NCBI GenBank assembly: GCA_039927975.1
Contig: JBDSTZ010000220.1
Location: 1-14,064 of the forward strand
DNA: 14,064 bases
Reading direction: 5' to 3'
Origin: JBDSTZ01 sp039927975
Lineage (GTDB): Bacteria > Pseudomonadota > Gammaproteobacteria > Burkholderiales > Burkholderiaceae_D
Positions within the stretch are counted from its first letter, which is position 1. Every line of letters starts with the position of its first letter. A program made the translations under genes and the position numbers. This document shows, one piece after another, positions 1-8,067 of the stretch. The notes under the pieces are model-generated. The model was not told where the DNA came from. It ran no database searches and saw nothing but the letters and a program-made list of their open reading frames with translations.

Positions 1-1746
1 CGCCTCGCTGGTGGCCTTGAGCGAATCGACCGTCTGCTGGGTGGCGTCGTTCAGTTGCATCATCGTCTCCGAGATCTGCTGCGCGCCGACCGCCTGCGAC
101 TGCATCCCCCGCAGCACGGCGTCGAACTGCGGGGTGAGCTTCTGCACCTGGTCCATCACCGAGGAGAGCTGCTCGGCGACCTGGCGCACCTCGCCGACGC
201 TGCGGCGGATCTCTTCCGAAAATTTATCCATCCCCATCACGCTGGCCGACACCGCCGACTGCATCTCCTTGAGCATCTGTTCGATGTCCCAGGTCGACAC
301 CGAAGTCTGGTCGGCCAGGCGGCGGATCTCGGTGGCCACTACGGAGAAACCGCGCCCGGCGTCGCCGGCTTTTTCGGCCTCGATGGCGGCGTTGAGCGAG
401 AGGATGTTGGTCTGGTCGGCGACCTTGGTGATGGTGGTCAGCACGCCGTTGATGTTGCTGGCCTTTTCCGACAGCGCGGCCAATTTGGCGTTGATCGAAT
501 CGGTGGCGGCGACCATCTGCTGCATGGTCAGGTCCATGCGGGTCAGGTTGCGCTGGGCGTCGGAGGTGGCGTTGGTGGTGTAGTCGGCCACCGCGGTGGC
601 GTCCTCCATGGTGCGCAGCAGTTGCGCGGTGTTGGCCGAGATCTCCTTGGTGGTCGAGAGGATCTCGACGCTGGTCTGGGCCTGCTCGATGCCGGTCGCT
701 TCCTGCTGCTTGGCCGAGGCGGCGATTTCGGTGGCCGAGGTGGTGACCTGGATGCCGGCCTTCTGCACATTGTTGAGCAGGCGGCGCAGGTTGTCGAACA
801 TGGTCTTGAGACCGTCGCCGAGGCGGCCGATGGCGTCGCTGCCGCCGATGGTGACGGTGCCGGTCAGGTCGCCGGAGGCGGCCTTGGAGACCACTTCGAG
901 CAGGGAATCGACCTTGCCGCGCAGGTCGCGGGTGGCGGCGGCGTCGCGCGCCTGGCCGTCCTCGATCGCCTGCGCCATGCGGTTGAATTCGACCGTGACC
1001 TTGCCCAGTTCGTCGTTCGACAGCACCTGGGCGCGCGCGCCCTGCGCGCCGGCGGCGAGCTGGCTGACGGCGGTGGTCAGGAGGTTCAGCGGCGCCAGCA
1101 GGACCCGGCTCAGGCCGATCGCGATCAGGATGGCGAGCAGCACGCAGACCAGGCCGCCGACGCCAAGCAGCAGGGTCATCGATTTTTGCAGCGACTGCGA
1201 TTGCTGCTGGCGCAGCGCCAGCAGGCGGGTTTCCTCGGCGTCGATCTCGTCGATCAGGGTGCGGATCGCGGCGACCGTGCGGGTGCCTTCGAGCACGCCG
1301 TCGGCGAAGATCACCGCCTCGGCCTTGGCGCGCGCCCTGTCCTGGGTGCGGCGCTTTTCAATTTGCAGGTGCACCACGGTGTCGAGCCAGCGTTCGAACA
1401 TGGTGCCCAGGCGCTGCAGGCGCTGCTGCTGGGAGGGATTGTCGACCGTAAGTTTCAGGGTGCGCGAGATGTGCAGGCGCGCGGCTTTTTCCTCGTCCGG
1501 GATTTCCGACAACAGATCCTCCTGGCCGGACATCACGAAACCGCGCGCGGTGGCCTGGATCTGCAGCACCGAGCCGGTGACCTGTTGCGATTCGAGCAGC
1601 ACTTCGAGGGTGTGGCGGTCGAGCTGATTGGCGTCGGAGAGCTTGCTGAAGTTGTTGTAGGCCAGCGCCAGCAGGAACAGGATGATGGCCACAATGGCGC
1701 CAAGGCCGCAGGTTAGCTTGGTCTTGATGCTCAAGTCTTTTAGCAT
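1..1746 (-). CDS. methyl-accepting chemotaxis protein, WspA-like (C-terminus beyond the left edge)
   Basis: A transmembrane chemoreceptor that would signal through CheW and a CheA-type kinase. The 582 visible residues show a membrane helix at about 11-31 and an outer sensor region at 40-175 whose ATARGFVMSG motif (65-74) resembles CHASE3. A second membrane helix follows at about 190-212, then HAMP at 212-265 and a second HAMP-like block at 285-330. The signalling hairpin has its tip around 437-475 (ADQTNILSLNAAIEAEKAG). That tip and the following RRLADQTSVSTWDIEQM and MGMDKFSEEIRR resemble WspA, the surface-sensing receptor, more than ordinary flagellar receptors; this is from memory of the family. 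The ATG at 1746 has GGAG (1755-1752) five bases ahead. No stop codon occurs before the window edge, so the last methylation helix and any CheR tether are unseen. MCP identity is near certain; the WspA assignment is an inference. Confidence 0.93.
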   Translation of the reverse strand, partial: MLKDLSIKTKLTCGLGAIVAIILFLLALAYNNFSKLSDANQLDRHTLEVLLESQQVTGSVLQIQATARGFVMSGQEDLLSEIPDEEKAARLHISRTLKLTVDNPSQQQRLQRLGTMFERWLDTVVHLQIEKRRTQDRARAKAEAVIFADGVLEGTRTVAAIRTLIDEIDAEETRLLALRQQQSQSLQKSMTLLLGVGGLVCVLLAILIAIGLSRVLLAPLNLLTTAVSQLAAGAQGARAQVLSNDELGKVTVEFNRMAQAIEDGQARDAAATRDLRGKVDSLLEVVSKAASGDLTGTVTIGGSDAIGRLGDGLKTMFDNLRRLLNNVQKAGIQVTTSATEIAASAKQQEATGIEQAQTSVEILSTTKEISANTAQLLRTMEDATAVADYTTNATSDAQRNLTRMDLTMQQMVAATDSINAKLAALSEKASNINGVLTTITKVADQTNILSLNAAIEAEKAGDAGRGFSVVATEIRRLADQTSVSTWDIEQMLKEMQSAVSASVMGMDKFSEEIRRSVGEVRQVAEQLSSVMDQVQKLTPQFDAVLRGMQSQAVGAQQISETMMQLNDATQQTVDSLKATSEA

Positions 1747-1889
1747 GCTTTCTCCGGAACAGTGTTGGTCGCGGTAAATGTAACATTTTGGGGAACAAGG
1801 CGGGGGACAATTCGTCTGCGGGACGGGGGTGTCGTGCTTGCCGATTGGCGCGGAGGTGGGTGCGGAGTCGATTGGCGCGACGGGTATGG

Positions 1890-1909
1890 ATTCCCGCCTT
1901 CGCGGGAAT
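1890..1909. repeat. dRS3-like dispersed palindrome
   Basis: ATTCCCGC and GCGGGAAT form a perfect 8-bp stem around a CTTC loop. The pattern ATTCCC-N8-GGGAAT is that of the short neisserial dRS3 repeat, and similar units are scattered between genes in many Proteobacteria. A 10-bp direct repeat, GATTGGCGCG, lies just to its left at 1843-1852 and 1870-1879. There is no T run, so it is not an obvious terminator. The rest of 1747-1990 shows no convincing gene. Confidence 0.5.
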
Positions 1910-1989
1910 GACGCGATCTTGAGGGCGCTGGACAAGAGGGGAGGTGCAGTTATCGGAGCTGCGTTTTCTCCGACTGCGTGCAGGGATAG

Positions 1990-2018
1990 ATGTAACAAAG
2001 CCGCCCGGAGGCGGCTTT
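1990..2018 (-). terminator. intrinsic terminator of argG
   Basis: About 70 bases past the argG stop on the minus strand, AAAGCCGCC (2018-2010) and GGCGGCTTT (2005-1997) form a perfect 9-bp stem with loop TCCG. The stem ends in TTT and continues GTTACA, a short interrupted U tract. Confidence 0.75.
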
Positions 2019-2090
2019 GGGGGCGGCTGCGCGGCGCTGAACGGCGCGCTGTCGTTGGCGCACCGCCTGCGGGCGGCGCGTCTGGCTGGC

Positions 2091-3323
<1,233 letters not shown>

Positions 3324-3406
3324 GCTGGGTTCCAATCTGGTTTCAATGGTGATTCTTTGCTGCTTTGTATTTACGCTGCACTGCTCGCAAGCGGTATTTT
3401 ACGCCC

Positions 3407-4333
3407 CTACTGACCCTCGACTTCGCCGAGCAGCAGGTATTCGATCAGCGCCTTCTGCACGTGCAGGCGGTTTTCCGCCTCGTCCCACACCACCGACTGC
3501 GGGCCGTCGATGACGTCGGCGGCGACTTCCTCGCCGCGGTGGGCCGGCAGGCAGTGCATGAACAGGGCGTCGGACGCGGCGCGGCCCATCTTGGCGTTGT
3601 CGACGATGAAGCCCTCGAAGGCTTTCAGGCGCTGGGCGTTTTCTTCTTCGTAGCCCATGCTGGTCCAGACGTCGGTGGTGACCAGGTGAGCGCCGGCGCA
3701 AGCGTCGGACGGGTTGTCGAACACGCTGAAGCGCTTGGTCGAGACGAGCGCGTGGTCGATGTCGTAACCCTTCGGGGTCGAGACGTTCAGGTGGAAGCCG
3801 AACACTTCGGCCGCCTGCAGCCAGGAGTACAGCATGTTGTTGGCGTCGCCGATCCAGGCCACGGTCTTGCCGCTGATGGCGCCGCGATGCTCGACAAAGG
3901 TGAAGATGTCGGCCAGCACCTGGCAGGGGTGGTGTTCGTTGGTCAGGCCATTGATGACCGGGACGCGCGAATTGGCGGCGAAGCGCTCGATGATCTCCTG
4001 GCCGAAGGTGCGCACCATGATGATGTCGCACATGCGCGACATGACCTGGGCCGCGTCCTCGACCGGTTCGCCGCGACCGAGCTGGCTGTCGCGGGTGTTC
4101 AGGTAGATGGCGGCGCCGCCCAGCTGGTGCATGCCGGCCTCGAAGGACAGGCGGGTGCGGGTCGAGTTCTTCTCGAAGACCATCACCAGGGTGCGGTCGA
4201 TCAGCGGGTGGTGGATCTCGTAATTCTTGAATTTGCGCTTGATGATGGCCGCGCGGGCGAACACGTAGTTGAATTCGCTGAGCGTGAAGTCGGAGAATTG
4301 CAGGAAATGCTTGATCGGTTTTTTGGTGTTCAT
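3407..4333 (-). CDS. argF: ornithine carbamoyltransferase
   Basis: Transfers the carbamoyl group from carbamoyl phosphate to ornithine, giving citrulline, the substrate of ArgG next door. The 308-residue protein has the carbamoyl-phosphate loop STRT at 57-60, HPCQ at 135-138, DVWTSMG at 221-227 (the ornithine-binding SMG loop) and HCLPAHRGEEV at 260-270 with the catalytic cysteine C261. These motifs separate it from aspartate carbamoyltransferase. I chose ATG 4333 (MNTKKPIKHFLQF), the usual start in related bacteria. The frame stays open to an ATG at 4396, but the extra 21 residues do not look like the family and would cover the likely promoter. The ribosome site is weak. A perfect TATAAT lies about 40 bp upstream. 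Confidence 0.98.
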   Translation of the reverse strand: MNTKKPIKHFLQFSDFTLSEFNYVFARAAIIKRKFKNYEIHHPLIDRTLVMVFEKNSTRTRLSFEAGMHQLGGAAIYLNTRDSQLGRGEPVEDAAQVMSRMCDIIMVRTFGQEIIERFAANSRVPVINGLTNEHHPCQVLADIFTFVEHRGAISGKTVAWIGDANNMLYSWLQAAEVFGFHLNVSTPKGYDIDHALVSTKRFSVFDNPSDACAGAHLVTTDVWTSMGYEEENAQRLKAFEGFIVDNAKMGRAASDALFMHCLPAHRGEEVAADVIDGPQSVVWDEAENRLHVQKALIEYLLLGEVEGQ

Positions 4334-4365
4334 AATGTGTTGCCAATGGCTGCCGCAGGGGCTAT

Positions 4366-4378
4366 CCCCATGATTATA
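4366..4378 (-). promoter_or_regulatory. possible -10 element ahead of argF
   Basis: The minus strand reads TATAAT at 4378-4373, a perfect sigma-70 -10 box, placing a start near 4366 and a leader of about 33 bases. No good -35 sits 16-18 bp upstream; TTGAGC occurs only 12 bp away. The surrounding short gap between rsgA and argF is otherwise GC-rich, so this is the best promoter candidate for argF-argG. Confidence 0.4.
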
Positions 4379-4439
4379 AGGGTTTTTCTTGCTCAAAGGG
4401 AAACCGGGGCGGAACGCGGCGCCCGGGGCGGGGCGCTGA

Positions 4440-5330
4440 TTAATACAGGGTCTGGGCCGATTCGTGCAGCAGCTGGCCGTAAAGCGTGTGGCGGAAACGG
4501 GCGATTTTACCCTCTTGCACGGCCGTCAGGATGGCGCATTGCGGCTCGATCAGGTGGCGGCAATTGTAGAACTTGCAGCCGCCCAGGTAGGGCTCGAACT
4601 CGACAAAGGCGCGTTCGAGCATGCCTTCGCTCAGGTGGTAGAGGCCGAATTCCTGGAAACCGGGCGAATCGATGATGGAGGCGCCGTCCTTCAGTCCGTA
4701 CAGACGGGTGAAGGTGGTGGTGTGCTTGCCGGTGTCGAGCGCGGCCGAGATTTCGCGCACGGCGATGTCGGCGTCCGGCACCAAGAGGTTGATCAGCGAG
4801 GACTTGCCCATGCCGGACTGGCCGATGAAGATCGAGGACTGGCCTTCGAGCAGCGGCATCAGGGTGGCGACCGCGTGGGCCGGGTCCTTCTTGGCCGAGA
4901 CCTCGTGCAGCGGGTAGCCGAGCGAGGTGTAGGTGAGCAGGCGTTCGCGCGCCTTCGGCAGCAGGGCGGCGACGTCGGTCTTGTTGAGGATGATGTGGGC
5001 TTCGATGCCGGCCGCCTCGGCCGCCACCAGCGAACGCGAGATCAGGTCGTCGGCGAAGCCGGGTTCAGTGGCGACGACGATGAACAGGCGCGTCAGGTTG
5101 GCCGCCAGCAGCTTGGACTTGTACTGGTCGGAGCGGTAGAGCAGGGTCTTGCGCTCGGCGATCGACTCGATCACGGCCTGGTCGCCCGAGGTCATGGCCA
5201 GGTTGACGACGTCGCCGACCGCGACGTTGGTTTTTTTGCCGCGCGTGACGCACTGGATCTTGCGGCCGTCGACGTCGGCCAGGTAGTGGCGGCCGTGGGC
5301 GGCGATGACGATGCCGGTGAGGGCGCTCAT
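4440..5330 (-). CDS. rsgA: ribosome small-subunit GTPase RsgA
   Basis: A GTPase that checks and releases late 30S assembly intermediates. The 296-residue product has the circularly permuted GTPase order typical of RsgA/YjeQ. An N-terminal OB-fold (about 1-75) is followed by G4 NKTD at 116-119, G1 GQSGMGKSS at 170-178, G2 DTGKHTTT at 199-206 and G3 DSPG at 221-224. A C-terminal zinc knuckle uses C252, C257, H259 and C265. ATG 5330 overlaps the stop of the upstream pterin dehydratase gene as ATGA (5330-5327), so translation is probably coupled. The frame stays open upstream to 5435, but that part is arginine-rich shadow sequence. The hairpin after the stop (GCGCCC-CGCCCC-GGGCGC) has no T run, so termination before argF is uncertain. 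Confidence 0.98.
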   Translation of the reverse strand: MSALTGIVIAAHGRHYLADVDGRKIQCVTRGKKTNVAVGDVVNLAMTSGDQAVIESIAERKTLLYRSDQYKSKLLAANLTRLFIVVATEPGFADDLISRSLVAAEAAGIEAHIILNKTDVAALLPKARERLLTYTSLGYPLHEVSAKKDPAHAVATLMPLLEGQSSIFIGQSGMGKSSLINLLVPDADIAVREISAALDTGKHTTTFTRLYGLKDGASIIDSPGFQEFGLYHLSEGMLERAFVEFEPYLGGCKFYNCRHLIEPQCAILTAVQEGKIARFRHTLYGQLLHESAQTLY

Positions 5331-5659
5331 GCGCCGGTCCGTTCGGCGTAGATGGCGTCGGCGCGGGCGGCGCAAATGAAGTCGTTGAGCGACAGGTCGC
5401 CGCCGACCGAGTGGGTGTAGAAAGTGGCCACGCATTCCTTGTAGCTGACGGTGAGCTCGGGGTGGTGGTCCTGCTGGTGCACCATCCAGGCCAGCGCGTT
5501 CACGAAGGCGATCGTCTCGTGGTAGTTACGCAGGGCGAAGCGGCGCTGCAGTTTGCCTTCCACCAGCGCCCAGGCGGGTACTTGCGGGAGCAGGGCGGCC
5601 ATGGCGTCGGGCGCGAGCGGCGTGACCTGGTGCTGGCATTGCTGGTCGACGAGGTTCAT
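5327..5659 (-). CDS. 4a-hydroxytetrahydrobiopterin (pterin-4a-carbinolamine) dehydratase
   Basis: Dehydrates 4a-hydroxytetrahydrobiopterin so that the pterin cofactor of aromatic amino-acid hydroxylases can be recycled. The 110-residue single-domain protein matches the family's usual length. It carries the active-site block DHHPEL at 64-69, then Y73, H83 and the aspartates of GDLSLND (87-93), in the family spacing. The start ATG overlaps the stop of the M48 protease gene (ATGA, 5659-5656) and its own stop overlaps the rsgA start, making a three-gene translationally coupled unit. No phenylalanine hydroxylase gene is nearby, so its pterin partner is encoded elsewhere or it serves another pterin pathway. 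The symbol phhB is often used, but I leave it blank without that context. Confidence 0.95.
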   Translation of the reverse strand: MNLVDQQCQHQVTPLAPDAMAALLPQVPAWALVEGKLQRRFALRNYHETIAFVNALAWMVHQQDHHPELTVSYKECVATFYTHSVGGDLSLNDFICAARADAIYAERTGA

Positions 5660-6930
5660 GCGGGCACCCCCTGTAGCTTGCTGTTGAGGTGGGCGACGCG
5701 GATCGAGGCCGGCGGGTGTGAATCGTAGAAGGCCGAGTGGAGCGGGTCGGGCGTCAGGGTCGAGGCGTTGTCCTCGTACATTTTGACCAGCGCCGAGACC
5801 AGGTCGCGCGCGTCGGTGTGGGTGGCGGCGAAGGCGTCGGCCTCGAACTCGTGCTTGCGCGAGCTGATCGAGGTCAGTGGCGCGAGCACGAAGGTAAATA
5901 TCGGCAGCACCAGGATGAACAGGATCAGCGCCATGGCGTCGTTGGAGGCGCCCATCAGCGGCTCGACGCCAAGGCCGGCATAGAACCAGGCCTGGGTCTT
6001 GAGGTAGCCGAGCAGGGCGAGAAAACCGAGCGACACGGCGAACATCACGACGATGCGCTTGACGATGTGTTTGAGCTTGAAGTGGCCCAGTTCGTGGGCC
6101 AGCACGGCTTCGATTTCCTGCGGGGCCAGGCGGGCGAGCAGGGTGTCGAAAAACACGATGCGCTTGTTGGCGCCGAAGCCCGAGAAGTAGGCGTTGCCGT
6201 GCGCGCTGCGCTTGGAGCCGTCCATCACGAACAAGCCCTTGGAGGCGAAGCCGACGCGCGTCATCAAGCCTTCGATGCGCGCTTTCAGGCTGTCGTCGGC
6301 GAGCGGGGTGAACTTGTTGAAGAGCGGCGCGATCACAGTTGGATACAGCACCATCAGCAGCAGCTGGAAGCCGCTCCACACCAGCCAGGCGTAGAACCAC
6401 CACAGCGGGCCGGATTTTTCCATCAGCGTGAGCACCACCCAGATCAGCGGCAGCGCGATGACGGCGCCGAGCGCGGCGCCCTTGACCATGTCGAACAGCC
6501 AAAGTTTTAGGCTCATTTTGTTGAAGCCGAAGCGTTCTTCGAGGACGAATTGGCGGTAGTAGTCGAAGGGCAGGTCGAGCAGGCCGGAAATGACGCCGAA
6601 GGCGGCCAGCAGGGCGATCTGGTAGCTCATGCCGGCGCCGGTGAGCGGCAGCAGGGTCGACGAGAGCCATTGCAGCCCGCCCATGAGGGTGAAGCCGATC
6701 AGCACCAGGCTGCCGTAGAGCAGGGTGACGAGGCCGAACTTGACCTTGGCGACGGTGTAGTCGGCCGCCTTCTGATGAGCTTCGAGCGGGATCTTGCTGG
6801 CGAATTCGGCCGGCACCTGGGCGCGGTTGCGCATCACGTGGCGGATGTGCCGGTTGGCCAGCCAGAAACGCAGCAGCAAGGTCGAAACGAAGAAAGCGAC
6901 AAACAAAACCGAAAACGCGAGAGAATACAT
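5656..6930 (-). CDS. Ste24-type M48 zinc metalloprotease (CAAX prenyl protease family)
   Basis: An integral membrane zinc protease of family M48A, related to eukaryotic Ste24. Bacteria do not prenylate proteins this way, so the natural substrates are unknown; membrane-protein quality control, as for HtpX, is a reasonable guess. The 424-residue protein starts with a membrane helix (about 3-21). Further hydrophobic helices lie at about 64-85, 102-120, 150-170, 177-200, 293-312 and 333-352. The zinc site is HELGH at 279-283, with the third ligand in the EFEAD block (361-365). The FDYYRQFVLEERFGFNKMS block (122-140) is typical of the Ste24 branch and absent from short HtpX proteins. It is first in the operon, followed by the pterin dehydratase with a 4-bp overlap. 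Its start is 47 bp from the divergent orn start. Confidence 0.95.
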   Translation of the reverse strand: MYSLAFSVLFVAFFVSTLLLRFWLANRHIRHVMRNRAQVPAEFASKIPLEAHQKAADYTVAKVKFGLVTLLYGSLVLIGFTLMGGLQWLSSTLLPLTGAGMSYQIALLAAFGVISGLLDLPFDYYRQFVLEERFGFNKMSLKLWLFDMVKGAALGAVIALPLIWVVLTLMEKSGPLWWFYAWLVWSGFQLLLMVLYPTVIAPLFNKFTPLADDSLKARIEGLMTRVGFASKGLFVMDGSKRSAHGNAYFSGFGANKRIVFFDTLLARLAPQEIEAVLAHELGHFKLKHIVKRIVVMFAVSLGFLALLGYLKTQAWFYAGLGVEPLMGASNDAMALILFILVLPIFTFVLAPLTSISSRKHEFEADAFAATHTDARDLVSALVKMYEDNASTLTPDPLHSAFYDSHPPASIRVAHLNSKLQGVPA

Positions 6931-6977
6931 TCTGTGCCTGTGAGAAAATGCAGGATTGATTAGGCCAAGAGAGAATT
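6931..6977. promoter_or_regulatory. divergent intergenic region between the M48 operon and orn
   Basis: Only 47 bp separate the two divergent starts, so promoters for both directions must lie here or reach into the opposite gene. On the plus strand GAGAG lies about six bases before the orn ATG and serves as its ribosome site. I see no clean -35/-10 pair for either direction, so the call rests on gene arrangement. Confidence 0.45.
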
Positions 6978-7562
6978 ATGTCACAAGCGACCGAAGTAGC
7001 CGTACCCGCCGCGCCCGTGCGGCCGAACGAGTTCAACCTGGTATGGGTGGACATGGAGATGACCGGCCTGGAGCCGGACACCGACCGCATCATCGAGGTG
7101 GCGGTGGTGGTCACCGACATGCACCTCAATATTATTGCCGAGGGGCCGGTGTTCGCCATTCATCAGTCCGACGAGACGATGGACAAGATGGATGCGTGGA
7201 ACAAGGGCACCCACGGGCGCAGCGGCCTGATCGAGCGGGTGAAGAACTCGACGGTGGACGAAGCCCAGGCCGAGGCCGAGCTGATCGCCTTCCTGAAGCA
7301 GTACGTTCCGGCCGGTAAATCGCCGATGTGCGGCAACACCATCTGCCAGGACCGCCGCTTCATGGTGCGCACGATGCCGAAGCTGGAAGCGTTCTTCCAC
7401 TATCGCAATCTGGACGTGTCGACGCTGAAGGAACTGTGCAAGCGCTGGAAGCCGGAGCTGGCCAACGGTTTTAAGAAGCACCAGAAGCACACGGCGCTGG
7501 CCGATATCCTGGAGTCGGTGGAAGAGCTTAAGTATTATCGCGAGCATTTCATCAAGTTGTAG
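6978..7562 (+). CDS. orn: oligoribonuclease
   Basis: A 3'-to-5' exonuclease of the DEDDh family that degrades very short RNAs (mainly dinucleotides) to mononucleotides, including pGpG from c-di-GMP breakdown. The 194-residue product has the full metal-binding set: D25 and E27 in WVDMEMTGL (exonuclease motif I), D125 in CGNTICQDRRF, and H171 and D176 in HTALADI. The first 16 residues (MSQATEVAVPAAPVRP) are a soft N-terminal tail slightly longer than in E. coli Orn; the next good start would be deep inside the fold, so ATG 6978 with its purine-rich ribosome site is kept. In E. coli orn and rsgA are also divergent neighbours, so this is an old chromosomal association. It is followed by a strong hairpin. 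Confidence 0.98.
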   Translation: MSQATEVAVPAAPVRPNEFNLVWVDMEMTGLEPDTDRIIEVAVVVTDMHLNIIAEGPVFAIHQSDETMDKMDAWNKGTHGRSGLIERVKNSTVDEAQAEAELIAFLKQYVPAGKSPMCGNTICQDRRFMVRTMPKLEAFFHYRNLDVSTLKELCKRWKPELANGFKKHQKHTALADILESVEELKYYREHFIKL

Positions 7563-7577
7563 GCTTGGTGGCAAGCA

Positions 7578-7603
7578 AGTCCTCGCCGGCGTCGGCGAGG
7601 ACT
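7578..7603. terminator. hairpin after orn
   Basis: AGTCCTCGCC (7578-7587) and GGCGAGGACT (7594-7603) form a perfect 10-bp stem, extendable by one G-C pair to leave a GCGT loop. It begins 16 bases after the orn stop. No T run follows (GAGGCTGGG), so it may be a factor-assisted terminator or an RNA-stabilising 3' hairpin rather than a classic intrinsic terminator. Confidence 0.5.
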
Positions 7604-7643
7604 GAGGCTGGGTGGAAATGACCGTTTGAGCTGCTACGATGTG

Positions 7644-7651
7644 TGCATGCA
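7644..7651. promoter_or_regulatory. possible antitoxin operator
   Basis: TGCATGCA is a perfect 8-bp palindrome 20 bp ahead of the antitoxin ATG, just downstream of a possible -10 box TACGAT (7635-7640). Phd/YefM antitoxins normally repress their own promoter through short palindromes near the -10. No good -35 is visible, so the assignment is tentative. Confidence 0.25.
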
Positions 7652-7670
7652 AAGCGAATTGAGGTGACTG

Positions 7671-7922
7671 ATGGACAAGCTATTGGCCCCGTCGTCGGTG
7701 GGCATCAGCGAGCTGAAGGCGAATCCCGGCGCCGTACTTGAAGCCTCTGGCAACAAACCGGTAGCGATACTCAGTAGGAATAAACCGGTCGGATATCTTT
7801 TGACCGCGCGGGCGTGGAAGAAGATACACGAGATCCTCGAAGACAAGGAGTTGCTGGGGATTGCGCAAGCGCGGCTCGCCGACGGTCAACAATCCATTCC
7901 AGTCAACCTCGATGACCTATAG
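7671..7922 (+). CDS. type II antitoxin, Phd/YefM family (StbD-like)
   Basis: Predicted antitoxin that would bind and neutralise a RelE/StbE-type mRNA-cleaving toxin and repress its own promoter. The 83-residue protein has the Phd/YefM core at about 11-50, GISELKANPGAVLEASGNKP followed by VAILSRNKPVGYLL, which closely resembles StbD antitoxins. A helical, charged C-terminal part (about 47-83) ends in VNLDDL; in the family this part wraps around the toxin. GAGGTG (7661-7666) is a good ribosome site four bases before the ATG. Its stop overlaps a start codon for a peptide beginning MTYSLGFH, just as real StbE toxins overlap their antitoxin, but no full toxin follows. It therefore appears to be an orphan antitoxin left after toxin loss. 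Confidence 0.88.
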   Translation: MDKLLAPSSVGISELKANPGAVLEASGNKPVAILSRNKPVGYLLTARAWKKIHEILEDKELLGIAQARLADGQQSIPVNLDDL

Positions 7923-8058
7923 CCTCGGGTTCCATATCCAGCGAAGCCCTGCGGCGCACCGAGCATGGCAGGCGCAATGCCGCGCTGCGGTTTTGTTTGT
8001 TAAGTGGCGAACGGTCACCGGCCGGCCTCGGCCGTATGCTGGTCCCTCTTTCACTTGA
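7912..8058 (+). pseudogene. probable remnant of a RelE/StbE-type toxin
   Basis: An ATG at 7912 overlaps the last 11 bases of the antitoxin gene, the normal arrangement for the partner toxin. The reading frame gives 48 residues. The first 20 or so (MTYSLGFHIQRSPAAHRAWQ) resemble the usual StbE/RelE start of the form MTY-x-L-x-F-x(3)-A-x-x-x-W. A full toxin would be about 85-95 residues. After residue 20 the sequence no longer resembles the family and ends at 8058, beside the ribosome site of the next gene. The short piece CRAAVLFV might be what is left of the toxin's core beta strand after an internal deletion, but that is a guess. The likeness to the toxin N-terminus comes from memory and is short. 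Confidence 0.45.
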
Positions 8059-8067
8059 GGAGACGCC

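Noticed and set aside
55..1716. A 553-codon plus-strand open frame opposite the chemoreceptor
   Set aside because: It is an antisense shadow in GC-rich DNA. Its product is a low-complexity mix of Gly, Ala, Asp, His, Val and Leu with no domain, while the minus strand encodes a clear MCP.
3324..3406. Separate argG promoter in the gap after argF
   Set aside because: TAAAAT- and TTGCGA-like hexamers occur on the minus strand but never at a workable spacing, so no promoter is called.
4415..4440. GC-rich hairpin just after rsgA as an intrinsic terminator
   Set aside because: The GCGCCC/GGGCGC stem is only 6 bp with no T run after it, so it is not listed as a terminator; read-through from rsgA into argF cannot be excluded.
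5327..7159. Apparent 610-residue fusion of a long N-terminal region with the pterin dehydratase
   Set aside because: Only the last 110 residues are protein-like. The part above 5659 is the out-of-frame shadow of the M48 protease, which has its own intact frame.
8009..8040. Sigma-E-like promoter ahead of the small Q-rich gene
   Set aside because: GAAC and CGTAT are 20 bp apart, too far for the 16-17 bp spacing of such promoters.
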